From Cinnamomum chago (Eukaryota > Streptophyta > Magnoliopsida > Laurales > Lauraceae), in contig CP142452.1 of NCBI GenBank assembly GCA_038049695.1, forward strand, positions 67,771,501 to 67,835,500: a stretch of 64,000 nucleotides of DNA. The letters are read 5' to 3'. This document shows, in pieces, positions 37,923 to 50,958 of this stretch (position 1 is the first letter of the stretch; every line of letters begins with the position of its first letter). A model generated the notes under the pieces. The model did not search any database. It saw only the letters and a program-made list of their open reading frames with translations, and was not told where the DNA came from. Made by a program: the position numbers and the translations under genes.

Positions 37923-38496
37923 GATATTGGGAATATCTCATCCTAGATAGTGGTTAACATTTTGAATAAGAACTTGTCGGTATGATGATAGCAGGTGTAA
38001 AGTGTTTTTATTTTATTTTAATAACAGTGTAATGTTAAGATGGTTAAATCCAAGGGTGAATACTTAAAAGAAAGGATATGATTCAGTTACATCAAGATAT
38101 GGATCATAGGATTTTAATCTCCTGCGTTCAATTCTTATCAGAACCATGCATCTGGACAGTTGTAGAGGTGGGACCACACTAGAAAATCACTTGCTGCAGA
38201 TGCGGATATATGGTTCTCATTAATTAGAACCATGCGCGAGAGAATCATTTCTATGCATCATAACCAAATAATTCACTTTCATATGTAAAGTTCTAGGGTG
38301 GGTGTGTGCAACCCCAAATTCCAAAGCGGAAACACACTTTCCGTTCTGTATGCCATAATAGAAAAAAATATTGGAAGTGAGGATTGTATTTCATTGTGAG
38401 ATAGGAAAACAGAGTCGGACGAGCTCCCCTAAAATTCATTCTGTAGAAGAGAAAATGGTGGCATTATACAAACAAACCATTTATTTACATATATAT

Positions 38497-38770
38497 AGCT
38501 ATAGTTCAACCGGTAAGAGGCGTGAGTATGTAAGTTAAAAGTGCTTGAGCTCGAGATCCCAATGCAGAAACAAAATGATGGACCCTTAATATATGAGTTT
38601 AAATTGGCTTCACCCTGCATTCTATAACTTGCCATGTGAAAGTCAAATGCGGTGGGCCTGATCAGCTTTATTAAACTCATCAAGCTTGAGAGTGAGAGAT
38701 CCTGCATTTCTATAACTTGCCATGCAAAAGTCAATTTATCTGGGACCGTATCAGCTTTATTAATTATACA
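38497..38770 (+). mobile_element. SINE-like sequence in TPS intron 1
   Basis: tagttcaaccggtaagaggc resembles an A box and gctcgagatcc, about 40 nt later, a B box. Downstream, a ~60-bp unit (ctataacttgccatg...cagctttatta) is present twice (38620-38680 and 38703-38763). Confidence 0.4.
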
Positions 38771-40107
38771 GACCTTCTTCCCATGGGGTCATAATCATAT
38801 GCCAAATGATAATCTCATTTGTTATAGTACTTTGCCCTATTAATAATAGTAGCAACATTATGTACGCCCATTTTGTATTATCCCACTCGTTACATGAATG
38901 GATCATTTTTTATCCCCTTGAAAATGAAATCTACTTCTAACTCAATCGAGAATGGTTAGCAAGTGAACGGAACTGCCCTCTTATGCTTTTACCTTCGCCG
39001 CATATGGATATGGCCGTAAAATCAAAGCTTTTGGATGTGGTATGATGCAAATGCTTTTCTTATTTAAAAACATTTGAATATTAAAAAAAATATTTTTTTA
39101 AGATTCTCTTTGAAAGATTCCCTCGAACTTTGTAAAAAAAAAAACTCAAATTTTAATATTCATTCTTGATCCCATCTCAAATGATGATAGATGCTAGCAT
39201 TAAGCGTACGTGCCTCCAAATGAGGTCCCCACTTCCATAGATTTGCATAAAAGCATTATCTTTCTTATCTATTTTATCTAATAAATATTTTTTGCTAACT
39301 AACCTTTTTTTTATTGGCAATGTGATGTGAATAGAAAATAGATGCATGGACAGAAAATTCCGTCCATCTTTTTCAAGAAAAAGTAAAAAAACAACTTCCT
39401 TTCTCTACTAAAAGACAAAAAAACTTTATTTTTATATACAAAAGTAAAAAAGATTTCATACCAAACAACTAAAAATAAAATATCATCATAACCCTATTAT
39501 ATTTTATTCTCTCTTGATTTAATGCTTCATTGCACTTTATTTTACATGTAAAATTACCAAACGGGCCCTAGGATCTGTTTGGGAACTTTCCATGTAGAGT
39601 GGAGCGAAGTAAAGCTTCAAATAGTGAAATAATAAATTATAAGTGAGTTATGTGATGATTCCATGCACCTTTCCTTGATTCCTGACACTAATTTCCCACG
39701 GTGCCTAGGTACTTGCCCCAATTTTTTTAATTAGAGTGATATAAATCGTTGAATTGGTCAAACAGTAGAAAAAATGTGAAACTAAATAAAGTTAGAGTCC
39801 GGATCTAGTGAGGTTTTATCCCATGGTGACGTGGTGGACCATGGTTGGTCCACCATAGTTGCCGTGGGTAAACCCTCTCATAGGATCTCGATTCATAAAG
39901 TTAAAGCACTCTTTTGTTTTACATTAATCATAATAATTGTGTATTAATTCTAATAGAATAGAAGTTGGAAGCTATATCTTCACTATAAGGTCTACGATAT
40001 GAATGGCATGGATCAAATAAAGATGAACATCACCATATTTGACTTGACATGGAAGAGATTGTGATCGTGAGATCATTCTTCCTAACGAAGGATATGTGTG
40101 TTTTTAC

Positions 40108-40251
40108 CTTGTGATCTTCACTGTAAGAAATGAAGAAATCTCCCCAAACAGAAGGATGAAACGGTGATGGACGGTCAGCACCATTTTTTTCTCTATTTAG
40201 AGGTGGGGGATGGACAGCAGAAGAAAGAGGAGAGGAACTTAGGGAAGCCAT
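40108..40251 (-). CDS. TPS exon 1 (N-terminus)
   Basis: 48 codons from ATG 40251-40249 to a GT donor at 40107-40106. It encodes a short Ser/Pro-rich leader and then the conserved block HPSVWGDFF, ending SEDHK. The start is the only ATG in frame before this block and lies 72-80 bp downstream of a good TATA box. The short leader without a basic transit peptide fits a cytosolic sesquiterpene synthase. Confidence 0.9.
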
Positions 40252-40322
40252 ACTCCTTGAAAGTCTTGTCTAAGAAAAAATTTGTTTTACAGTGTGTAGG
40301 AATCTAGGCATTGCACTAATGG

Positions 40323-40331
40323 CTATTTATA
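40323..40331 (-). promoter_or_regulatory. TATA box of the TPS gene
   Basis: TATAAATAG on the minus strand, 72-80 bp upstream of the exon 1 ATG. Spacing is right for a short 5' UTR of about 45 nt. A Helitron begins about 1.9 kb further upstream. Confidence 0.6.
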
Positions 40332-42245
40332 AGGCATGTGGAAGTCGCCCTGAAAGGAATGTTTTCGCCGGGAACAGACATGTGGCTTATATATATTGTA
40401 CTTAATACTGTCATTGCTGTGTGCTTAAAATGTATTTACAAGAGTTTTGCTCCCTTGATTCATGTATCATACACATCAATGCCCACTTTCTTCTAGGGAG
40501 GGGAAAAAATGGTTTAACACGCATGTATAATATATTGTACTATGCAATTAACACGCAGGTTTAACATATTGTACTACGTTTATAGTGAAACATAACTTCG
40601 GATATTTGGGTTCCAGGAAATTTGTCTTATAGAGGGGTGGCTATATAGAAAGAAATTCTATGGGGGCAATATAGAAAAAAATAAAAAAAAAAATAAACTA
40701 AAATTTTCTATAACATTTGGGAGGCCTCTATAAAAATGATTTTGAATTTTGAACTCACTGGACCAGATCTGTCGCGATTCTTCTAGAAGCTTCGATCTTG
40801 CAATTTTGATTAACTAAATTTTGATGAAGATGATGAGATCGTAGGACTTAAATGGATGGATAAGAGAGGATGTTCAACTTTTTTTTTATTAAAATAGAGA
40901 AATTGATGCTGATAATCGCAGAAGCAGGCCCAAGCTCTGATAAGTGATACCATATAGAGTAATCAAGACATTCCCATAAAATCATCATAAATTCCATTAA
41001 ATGAAAAGATCTACATTTATAATCAAATAGTGAACCAACCTTATTCTAATCTACTAACATCACTAACATCCTAAGAAACTTATTAACAAATCACCCACCC
41101 CTACCAAATACCCATTTATTCTCCATTTATCTCAAGAGTATCGTTCTCCTTTTCTTCTCATTTTTCTCCGAGAGTGAGTTTTATTATCACTTTTTCTTCA
41201 AGAGTGTCATTCTTCTTTTCTTCTCATTTTTCTCCAAAAGCTTCTCTCTACCCTCTACCAATAGTGAGAATTGGAATTCTACAATTGGTCTTGCCTATAA
41301 ACGATATTTTTCCTCGTTTATGGGATTTGTCAAATTTTATTGTAAGTAATAAGGAAACCCACATAAGATTGGTCTTTTATAAAATATAAATAAGATATCA
41401 AAATGATTCATGTATTTTGCACATCAAGGCCCACTCTCTTGCACTTGTAATTGGAGTCTAGTCCATTATAATCCAAACTGTTAAAAATCGATGAGCTTAA
41501 ATTTTTAGAGGCACTGCTTGATGTGTACAAAAGGTTCGTCCTTTTAAAAAACAAGTTTCTTTTACACTTATCAATTGAAGAAAATATGTGAATAGTATAA
41601 TTATATTCAAACTCAAGATTTTTTCAACTACAAGCCAATTCTCTTATAATACAGACTTCAGTTTTATTTAGATCACATAATTCAAATTAGAGGTCTTGAT
41701 ATTTCACGTGTTTTATTCATGCCAGACCAACCACTCCAGCCTAATCTCATATTGAAATTTGACTTTTACTAACAGTCAAGCCTGAATTTTGTTCAAAAGT
41801 ATATAACCCAAATTAAAATGCTTCTGATTCTCTCAATCATCTTAGTTTCACATGTTTATAATTACTGAGTATTTATTCTTCTATCTAAGCTAAATATTTG
41901 TTCTTCTATCTAAACAACACATGTTTAAAATACATATAGAGAGAAAGTTTAAATTGCCCGATTATTCGTTGATTTAAAATATCTAGAATTTAAAAACTGA
42001 GAAAGTCATTTCCATGCTTAGTATTTTGACCCAGTTTAATTTGATTATGTGATTTGTAATAATACTATGCTTGAATCTGAGTGGAAACAAGATTTCTTTC
42101 TCAATAAGAATTGGGTTTGCGTATTAGGTCGGGTTTGTGCATATAGAAGGTGCCCAATAAAACTACTCAAAAAATGGAAATCGTGGTTTACCAACTTGTG
42201 TTTGGTAAATATGTTTACCAAACATCTATTATTTACTATCTACTA
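40332..42245. other. TPS upstream region, nothing recognised
   Basis: AT-rich sequence with no coding similarity. gctctgataagtgatacca at about 40934-40952 is like a damaged primer-binding-site complement, possibly an LTR relic. Confidence 0.4.
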
Positions 42246-43090
42246 TCTACTACTATTATAAAAGAGAGCAAGATGCACAACTTTTTACTTTTTTTTTCAC
42301 TACACACTTGCCCAATCAAATGCTAGATGTGGGCCCCACTTAAGATAATAATAATAATATACTACTATTATAAAAGAGAGCAAGATGCACAACTTTTTAC
42401 TTTTTTTTCACTACACACTTGCCCAATCAAATGCTAGATGTGGGCCCCACTTAGATAATAATAATATAATCTATATATTATTATTACCCTTCCAAAAGAG
42501 AAGAACTTGGACCCCACTTATATAATAATAATAAGATTATAAAAGAGAAGAACTTGTGTGGGCCCCACCTATATAATAATAATATAATCTATACATTATT
42601 ATTATTATTACTATTTCTCTATCTCTATCTCTATATCTATATCTACCTATATCTATACATCTATACCCTTATATAAAATAGAGTAAAGTATAATACTTTT
42701 TCACCACACACCTATCCAATAAAATGCAAGATGTGGGCCCACTCAGTATTCTCTATCTCTCTATCTCTATCTATCTATCTATCTATCTATTTATACTCTT
42801 ATAAAAGAGAACAAAATGACAATGCTTTTCACTACACACCATGGCCCACTTATAATTTTCACTAAAGTGTAGTACTTTTTCACCACACACCTGTCCAATA
42901 AAATGCAAGATGTGGGCCCCACTTAGTATGATTATTTTTTACTACAAACATGCCCGATAAAATGCAAGATGTGGGCCCCACTTAGTATTATTATAGATAT
43001 ATATATATAGATATTCCCAATAAACTGCACGATGTGAGCCCCTCTAAGTATTATTATTTTTCACTATACACCTGCCCAACAAAATGCAAG
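42246..43090 (+). repeat. ~110-bp tandem repeats at the Helitron 5' end
   Basis: Units share tataaaagagagcaagatgc, cactacacacttgcccaat and gcaagatgtgggccccactt. The first two are nearly identical (42246 and 42356), and later ones diverge and shorten. A (tatc)n run lies near 42740-42790. Confidence 0.85.
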
Positions 43091-45561
43091 AAAACTAATC
43101 AAGTGTATTTTACTTACTACCTTTTTGGTGCTCAATACTTATAATTTTGTGGGCACTTTTAAATACTTCGCCATCAGCTTAAAAATCAGTTTAAAAGTCG
43201 CGACAAAAGGTATTAGCTAGCTTGCTACTTTTGTTATTGTTGCTGGTGGCCAATTGGTGGTTGTGTTATAATTCAAATATCAAATTGACTACACACGAGA
43301 GAATTAACATTCTCTTTTTTTTTTACCTGAAACAATGCTAATTGTGCAAATAGTTTCTATTTATTTTTATTTTTTTATTTTTTTGTGGAAGTAAAAGATA
43401 CTTGAGTGGTATTTGTATTTGAAATTTGAGAGTTAAGAACATCAGAGAGCTCCGGGAGGTTTCCAGAAGATATGAGATTATTTTCTTTGTACGGATGTAA
43501 CCCTTTGTTATTATTTTTTAAATATTAACCCTTTAATCTTTTGTGCACTAACCTTAAATATTTGTAATTTGATGTTCCTTCAGTTGTATATTATTTATTA
43601 TGACATTTGAAAAAGGTATAGGGACCTCCAAAACTTATAAGCAAATCCCATATATACAAGTACTACGTTTGCATTTTTGCTTTATGTTTAGTTTTTTCTT
43701 TTTCTTTTTTAAGAAAAAAGCAGCAACTGACAAAATATCATAAATAAGAAAGTGAAATATACAAACTTAAACTCATTTTATGTCCGCCCTGTTTTTTTCT
43801 CTCTTTTAATGAAAGTTACCATGAAAAAAAATTCAATATTCTTTTTCCTTTTGCTTCATGTGTTTGTATTTTATTTAGTTAGAATAATTGAGTTTTTAAT
43901 CTGACATAATAGTTGTATTGATCTTGATTTATACCCCTATTAGAAGAATAATCACAAGTTGGATAATGTGATAACTACTACTAAATATTGGTTCTCTTCT
44001 AATATTAATGATTGCTAAAGATAATTCCATAAAATTATTGCTGTTCTATACAATTTTTTAGTTTCTTAATATATAACTTTTGTGAATTTTTTTATTATAA
44101 AAGGGTATTTCAAGGGCATGAATATATTTATTTATTATTGCTCTTACTCATGAGGTTTAAATTGAAAAACTTTGATAATTTTCTAACACATTTATTTCTT
44201 TCATCATTGCAAGCTTCTTCTTCTCGTTGTTTTTCTTCTTCTTTTCATATATTTCAATGAAGCGTCATGCATTTCCTTAAAGGAAAAGCGAGGATCTCAT
44301 AGAAACTGCTTGCTATGCTAGCTTTACAACTAACTTCAGAGTCAAAGAATGAAGTGATCGTTTTAAGTGTAAACAACTAAAATAAGTATTTGATGCTGAA
44401 CTGCAACAAATTCAGTTTGTCTTTGTTCATTTCGAATTTTTCTTACTTTGATCAGCACTCCCATCCTCTATACAGAACAGAGCAGAATAGTTGATCTAGA
44501 ATACCTAGGTTATATTCTTATGCATTTCTTAAGAGGAATGTCCAATTCTTTTGCCAGATTTGTATTTGTAGTTTTTTATTTTTTTTTGTATTTTTTCCCT
44601 ATGGATATCTCTATTTGTGAGCTTCCATTTAACTAAACTTCTATGATTACTTTGTATTATTCTTTTCTTACTGGGTATAAAATATAGCACTTTATATCAA
44701 GTAAAAAGAAGATGCTAACTTTTGGAGAGGTATTGCCTCTTTTTACCTGATAGTGGTCCGTCTTATAAAATAAAACAACGCACATGTTAAATACTAATAT
44801 TTATCAATAGGTGCTCTACAAATCTTACTCGTCAGAGTTCATATAATAGTTCCACCATTGTTGATTCATGTCGCTTGAGGACAAGTCGGATTACTTCATT
44901 ATTTTTTACGATCTGTGTGAGATGTTATTCTTCATTGTAAGTTAAAACTAAAACCACCATCTCAGTTTTTTTATTTTGATGTCCTTAGGTAGGATATAAT
45001 TATTTTTTTTCCCTTAATAGAATTTGATTTTGTAGTGAACATATAATGTTCATGGTAATTGGTTAAAACAGTAAGCTCATCTGGTTCTTAGTTTTTATTT
45101 TTATTTTTTATAAAACTGCAAGTTATCAATTTGACTATGCTTTTGACTGGACTCCAACTTTAGCAGGTCAAGTCTACCAAGAAACTGATAAGTCGACCTG
45201 ATAGATTAAAATAAAGTAAATTTAAATTTCTTAGTACACATTCACGATAAAATATCTAGAAATATGTGATTTATATCCTCAAAAAGTTATATAAATTCCA
45301 TATCGATGGTCTTTTGAGATCTCATTTTTCTCACTATATCATCGTTTTATTGTTTTCAAATGTATATGAAAAAAGTATTGTCAGCTGTATTTGGACATTG
45401 CACGGGCCTTGCAATTTACAATCACTCATTTTCTGTTGAAAGTTGATTTTTAAATGTATTTCAGCTTCTACTAAAATTTTTAAAAGCTTTATTTTTTAAA
45501 AATTTTCTTAGTAAAACTATGTGTTCGGTGCACGTGCATTGCATGTGTAGGGCTCCACTAG
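42246..45561 (+). mobile_element. Non-autonomous Helitron
   Basis: 5' end TCTACTACTATTATAAAAG after an A, 3' end CTAG followed by T, as required for insertion between A and T. Ten bases before CTAG is a hairpin CACGTGC-att-GCATGTG. The first ~850 bp are degenerate ~110-bp tandem repeats. No Rep/helicase frame and no recognisable captured gene. It sits 1.9 kb upstream of the TPS promoter. Confidence 0.75.
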
Positions 45562-45902
45562 TGTTTAAATAAAAGTTGAGTAATAGATCAGTTGATTACT
45601 TTTCTCAGGTGGAATCCGGTTTCTCTCAACACTCCCCCAAGATTGGAATCCGGTCAGCACAATTTTTGTGACACACTTTTTTTTCTAGTGTTGAACCATT
45701 CTTTCTGGGTTACAAACTTGCAACCAATTGACTCTAAGGCAACATAAATGCTTTTCAACACTCCTACTCAAATTGAACCCACTTCTGAATTTGGACGTCA
45801 ACTATCCAAGGTAAACTGACGAGGAAGCCCACAAAAAAAATAGACTTACATAAACCTACCAACACCAAGATCAATTGTTCAACCAAACAAATGGATGATA
45901 CT

Positions 45903-46615
45903 ATAATGACCCGAGCCTATTGTTCACATGATGTTGTCCGCTTTAGCTCATTGATTCAAACTCAATCTTGCCTCACAGTTTTAAAAGGCCTCATGCAGAG
46001 TTAAGGGCCAGGTCACACTCATATACCCAAGATCAGGACTAGCATGTTTCCGATTTGGGACTCATGCACTACTACATGCTCAGTCCTTGTCGGACCCAAC
46101 GCCCTTCTCCAAGGGAGCCATAGGCGTGACATACTACTCCATTGATAAATAGAGATGTCCTCGGCTCGAATGCCATTTGTAACTACCCAAGCTCGTTGTC
46201 CACATGATATTGTCCATTTTGGCTCATGGGATTTCAACCCAATCTTGCCGCACGGTTTTAAAAGGCCTCATGCAAGGTAAGTGATGCATGGTATTAGAGC
46301 TGACTCTCGACTAGTTCGAGTGTGGGTCCCTGCGCGCCGTGGTCTGGTGCAAGTGGGCGGGTTTCCATCTGGGCGGGCCAAGAGGGCTGGTAGGCTACTG
46401 CACATGGACGTACAACCCTAACATGGGTGGATTGTGACACCAAGGAGTCCCACATCGACTATAGAGAGAAAAGTGCATGAGATTATATGTAGAACTTGCA
46501 CCCTTACCTTGCATGAGGCCTTTTGGTAAGTTGAGGCATACTAAAAATAAAACCGTGAGGCCCGTGGGTCAAAGCGGACAATATCATGCATGCATGTGTG
46601 GTGGGATGTTACAGC
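45903..46615. repeat. Triplicated ~100-bp unit, one copy inverted
   Basis: ttgtccgctttagctcattg...aaaaggcctcatgca at 45903-46003 is repeated at 46170-46276 and inverted at 46505-46615. The last two may be ends of one element. A primer-site-like tggtattagagct is at 46289. No coding match. Confidence 0.6.
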
Positions 46616-46891
46616 ACTCTTTTGATTTTTTGTAAGTAATGACGGAAAAGAGCCTTCTAAATGTCATCAATCGATCATCAATTAATGGTCACAGCGGTTC
46701 CATTATCAAATTATCAGAACAATAATTTGACTCATTTTCTATGATCAACTATTTATGGAAGGAGTCTAATATTTTGGGTTAGAATCTTGTATTCTGGCTT
46801 ATTCAATCTTCTAGGTTAGCCGGAATCCAATTTTAGGGTTCAATGGTATTTTGGTCTTCATATCAGATTTTTAGGATTTTATATATATATA

Positions 46892-47197
46892 GGGAGATGC
46901 TTATATGAGAGATATCTCTCACCTTATATGAGAGATATGGGTGGGGACCCTCACATTTAAGTTGTTGGCATTGGATATGGATGTGAGAGCCCCCACCTTA
47001 TCTCTTATAGTAATGTGAGAGATGCTCTCATAGGCCCTCATACTATATGAGAGATGCTCCTATGAGAGCATCTCTCACATTACTATGAGAGATAAGGTGA
47101 GGGTCATCACATCTATATCCAATGCCAATAACTTAAATGTGAGGGACCCCACCCATATCTCTCATAGAAGGTGAGAGATATCTCTTATAGGAGCATT
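46892..47197. mobile_element. Head-to-head pair of MITEs
   Basis: A ~306-bp near-perfect palindrome made of two inverse copies of a ~150-bp MITE related to 22278-22430 (tctctcacctta, ccatatccaatg). Flanked by AT runs. Confidence 0.7.
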
Positions 47198-47449
47198 ATA
47201 TATATATGACATAAGTTATAAAGACCCACAAGTTGATAAGTCAATGATTGAGGAAGTTGACAAGCTGCCCAACGCACATCGGCACACAAAGCACAATCTG
47301 ATTCACCATAAGCAGGGTACAGACTGGACGTCCTGTGCAAAATCAGATTTGCCAAGCTGGACACGCTATAAGAAAAATCAGAATGGAGACTATATAAGAG
47401 TTGGCCTGGGCTAGTGTAGATATGATTTTTGTATATGCTGAAAGTTTTG

Positions 47450-48209
47450 CAGGCTTACCAGAATGGATACTAGTTCTAATTAACCAATCAACACGTAGCG
47501 GACAAAACCAAATAAACAATATAGAATTATCAATTTACCAATCACGCACCATAAGAAGGTAGACACAATATTTAGCGTAGAAACCCTATCCAGGGAGAAA
47601 AACCATGAACCAGAAATCAAGAACTCACGAATAGTCACAAGATATGCTCACAACTCCTTTACCTCAGTCTGTACCTCGACCTAATGACTGTAGTTATTCT
47701 TGCACAGAATCCACTGCTATGACATCCACCGTGCACCATTCTCCTTACTTGATTTCCTCGCACCTTGTCAGTCAAGATGAACTATCTTCTACAAAAGAGT
47801 AGAAGCAACCATAACCTTCTAGAGCAGTCCTTCAGAACGATCTCTCAATAGCTCTAGTGAATAATTCTCTCTCTAAGATATTTCTTACTTAGATTGATGA
47901 GAGAGGTGGTGTTTTGTTTGGAGCAATTGGAGAGCTGGGAGACACTAGAAGGTTTGAAGAGGAGGCAATTGAGCAGGTAAAGAGCATTTTAAATGGGAGA
48001 CTGTAAATATTTTATGGTCCGCGATCTCTAGATTCGTCTAATCAAACAATCAACCAAATAGTGTGCAAAAATAAACAATATGCAGCGGAAATAAAATAAA
48101 TAAGCACACACCACAAGGACACCAAATTTAAGGTGGAAAACCATAACCGGGTGAAAACGCCACCGATCCAAACTGGATCAAATCAAACACTATGAATCTC
48201 GCAAGTACA
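47450..48209 (-). mobile_element. Remains of copia-like LTR tails
   Basis: Two stretches (about 47480-47640 and 48060-48200) read on the minus strand like LTR U5 ends with ggttttccaccttaaat and ctggatagggtttctacg. No boundaries found. Probably the start of the copia remnant that continues to the right. Confidence 0.3.
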
Positions 48210-49311
48210 ATAAACAACTAAACTTATTAAATATCTGAATGTCATTATACCATGCAGGGGAGTATGTTTCCTCATAATTAATCTCAGGTTTCTGCAAGAA
48301 ACCTTGTGCCATTAATCGTACCTTATATCTGGTAATTTCATTCAGCTCATTCATTTTTCTTACAAAAAGCCACTTGTAACCTATAGGGTTAACATCTTTT
48401 GGGTTTGTACTATAGGTCCGAACACACCACGTTTATTGAGAGACTCTAACTCTGTTTTGATAACACTTTCTCATTTTGGCCATTCCTTTCTTTGACGACA
48501 TTCATTTATAAAACGTGGTTTTGTGTCCTAATCATCTTCATCATTTTCCTTTGATATTTGTGGAGGTCCCGCATATTCAAATGTGTCATCGATGACAATA
48601 TCATTTCTATTCCATCTCTCTCTTGAATAATTATAAAGTATAGATATCTCTTCATTATTCGGTACCAGTGCCTCTTTAGGGGCTTTCAAAGTCTCATTAG
48701 GGACTTCCATTATTCTAGAGAAAACGGATTTTACCATAACCTCTTCAAGAGCGTTATGTGCCTCTTCGGGAAGGAACCTCTTCAGGAGCGTTGCGTGCCT
48801 CTTTGGGAGGAGAAGATGATGATTGTTCATTTCTCCTTTTCCGCGGAGTTAAATCATTTGAACCTATAGGTCTGCCACGCTTCTGGCGTATCGTAGATTC
48901 TTTTGCTGCCGTATTTTGACTTCGTCCTATAGGGACATTAATCCTGGCAGGTGCATTCATAGCTGGCACATGTGACTTTGTCATATTTGTTGCATCATTA
49001 AATGCATCAGGTAATCTGTTTGCAATTTCTTGCAAGTGCACAATTCTCCGTACTTCATTCTCACATTATGAAGTTTGTGGATCCAGATGAGACAGAGTGG
49101 AAGTATTCCATGTTAATTTTCGCTGTTCTTCAGGAATGGGTTGTTCTATAGGAACAATTTGTTCTTCAGGAACTATCTTATCTCCCCCTAACGGTGGGAA
49201 TATTGTCTCATCGAATTGACAATCGAAAAATCGATCAGTGAAAACATCTCCTGTCATTAGTTCTAGATATCGAATAATCGAGGAAGAGTCAGAACCTACA
49301 TAGATTCCCAA
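48210..49311 (-). pseudogene. Ty1/copia pol fragment, copy 2
   Basis: Reading the minus strand from 49311: YVGSDSSSIIRYLELMTGDV, FDCQFDETIFPPLGG, TLSHLDPQTS, then HLQEIANRLPDAFNDATNM, then PARINVPIGR and KRGRPIGSNDLTPRKRR. It ends in the start of the reverse transcriptase (ECRQRKEWPK, ELESLNKRGVFGPIV, then frame-shifted YSP..ITFRYLISL). This is the integrase-to-RT part of copia polyprotein. Multiple stops; dead. Confidence 0.85.
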
Positions 49312-49435
49312 TCGACGTTGAAGAATGTTGCACTTTTTTTCCCTTCACTTTGGGCTTTTTTTTCCCATTGGGTTTTTCCTTAGCAAGGTTTTTAATTAGG
49401 CAAGTACCTTTGAATGATGGTCATCCAAGGAGGAG

Positions 49436-49618
49436 TATTATAAGATATGGATCTTGGGTGGATGCCCACTTGAGATTAGTTAGAGTTAGAATTAGGGTTC
49501 CTCTGTTGTGGAGTTTGCCTATAAATAGGCATCTCTGATGTCATAATATCTGAATAGTCTTCCAGATCATTTGTCTCTGCTGAATGAACAGAGGCCTTTT
49601 ATACTTTATATTGTTCCA
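49436..49618 (+). mobile_element. Copia-type LTR, copy 2
   Basis: Copy of 794-983. The first bases are mutated from TGTTA to TATTA, and a few bases around cctataaatagg differ. Confidence 0.5.
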
Positions 49619-49933
49619 CCATTTCTTTTGGTGCATGGCAAGTGCGTGACCAATGCCCACTTCTTCCACATCCGTGGCACGTGTTAGAGATCAGTTGCAC
49701 GTGTTAATAAAAATGCATTTTATTAACATTTACTAGTAGTTTAATTTATATATATATATATATATATATGGGGGGGGGGTATTCAAGTGAGGGATTCTAT
49801 ATATAAGAAAAGTGAGAGGGTCAGGCCAGGCCTGGTAATGTCCAACCGCAACCCTCAAATTGACAAGCATTAACAAGTATTGTCCAAGCCCTGCCCTAAC
49901 ATTTCTGGGATCAAGTCTTATATTAGGATGTCT

Positions 49934-50200
49934 AGTGCTTTTTCACTGGGATTGGTTCTTGTTTGCATATCCTTATTCCATATTCCATCTAACTCCTATT
50001 TTGTAGCTGCTGCACAACTCCTTATTTACGTAGGAGCTGTATATGTTTTAATCATATTTGCTATGATGTTCATGAATAGTTCATAATATTACAACGATTT
50101 TAATCTTTGGACCGTTGGGGATGGGGCCACTTCACCAGTATGTACAAGTATTCTTTTTTCACTAATTACTACTATCTCGGATACGTTGCGGTACAGGATT
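49934..50200 (+). pseudogene. ndhG: Chloroplast ndhG fragment in the nucleus, copy 2
   Basis: Less damaged copy: [37 protein letters not shown] and IIFAMMFMN, then a stop within the SEYYND stretch and continued similarity through WTVGDG. Shared with copy 1, so the plastid insertion came before the segmental duplication. Confidence 0.87.
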
Positions 50201-50856
50201 GATGCTTATTTTGAAAAAAAAAACTCATTTTGCGGTCTCCTTTGAGGTTCTAGCCGGGACCAAGTACCCTCATAGGAGGGCCCAATATTTCACAGCCCCA
50301 TGTGTGTAAAGGTGTCAACATGTCATCTCATGCCATGTCGGCACGCCTGACAACACAACACGGCATGCTGGCGCGGCACAACTTGTATCGTGCCTGAATC
50401 ATGCCTGGGCTTTGTCATTCGTGCCATGCCTCCATGTTTCGGGCTTCTAATATATATGTTGTAAAAAGTTTATACACATAAAGAAGAGTAACACACAGAT
50501 ATGACCATTTTATAGACTTTAAAAAAAAATCAACATAACCTGTAATGCCCCCAATATGACAATTTTATGGCTGTTTGATGTACATTCCATGCCAGAAAAT
50601 GGGCCAGACCTGTATACTACCACCATAGTGGCAGAGAAGGCCTGACGATGATATAACTCAGTAAAAATACAAGTGGATACATTCATAAAATGTTATATAA
50701 ACACTGAAAGTACAAGCAATGATGCACAAACAAACGTAGAGTAAACCGGACTTCTGAGGATGGATACAAGATCTGTCACATTGACATGGCCACATGGGAA
50801 ACAACTCAGATCTCCAAATAGAAGATGCGACCTCTGCCATCAAGAAATCTCACTTC

Positions 50857-50958
50857 TCAAATTCCCAGCCCTTTTGCAATGTCTCTGGTCAGGCTGAATT
50901 GCAATGTATTATGCCATGGGAATAGCGTTCGAGAGACGGGAAGTTTCCTTCGAAGGTC
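50857..50958 (-). pseudogene. CPA: CPA last exon, copy 2
   Basis: 102 bp copy of 2164-2265, open, reading DLRRKLPVSRTLFPWHNTLQ then FSLTRDIAKGLGI and TGA. It differs by Ser for Thr and Gly for Glu. It is now separated from copy-2 exon 7 by more than 8 kb of inserted DNA. Confidence 0.9.

Larger units (their letters stand above)
25741..40251 (-). pseudogene. TPS-a type terpene synthase, seven exons, one nonsense codon
   Basis: Class-III plant terpene synthase, expected to ionise and cyclise a prenyl diphosphate (farnesyl diphosphate for most TPS-a members) in the cytosol. Exons on the minus strand are 40251-40108, 37363-37108, 35790-35418, 32266-32048, 29366-29228, 28722-28474 and 26034-25741. 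All join in phase, giving 558 codons including the stop, a normal TPS-a length. Exons 4-6 are 219, 139 and 249 bp, the classic class-III sizes. No plastid transit peptide is visible. The usual RRx8W is DRx8W here (residues 26-36). RDR is at 273-275, DDTFD (Mg-binding DDxxD) at 310-314, and an NSE/DTE motif N454-D-x-x-S458-x-x-x-E462 spans exons 6-7. Codon 246 in exon 3 is TAG where the family usually has Gln, so the protein would stop before the catalytic domain. No other lesion is seen: either a very young pseudogene, a null allele or a base-call error. Family assignment is firm; product specificity cannot be read. Confidence 0.93.

Noticed and set aside
42246-43090. CRISPR-like spaced repeats
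   Set aside because: Plant DNA; units are degenerate Helitron 5' tandem repeats without regular unique spacers.
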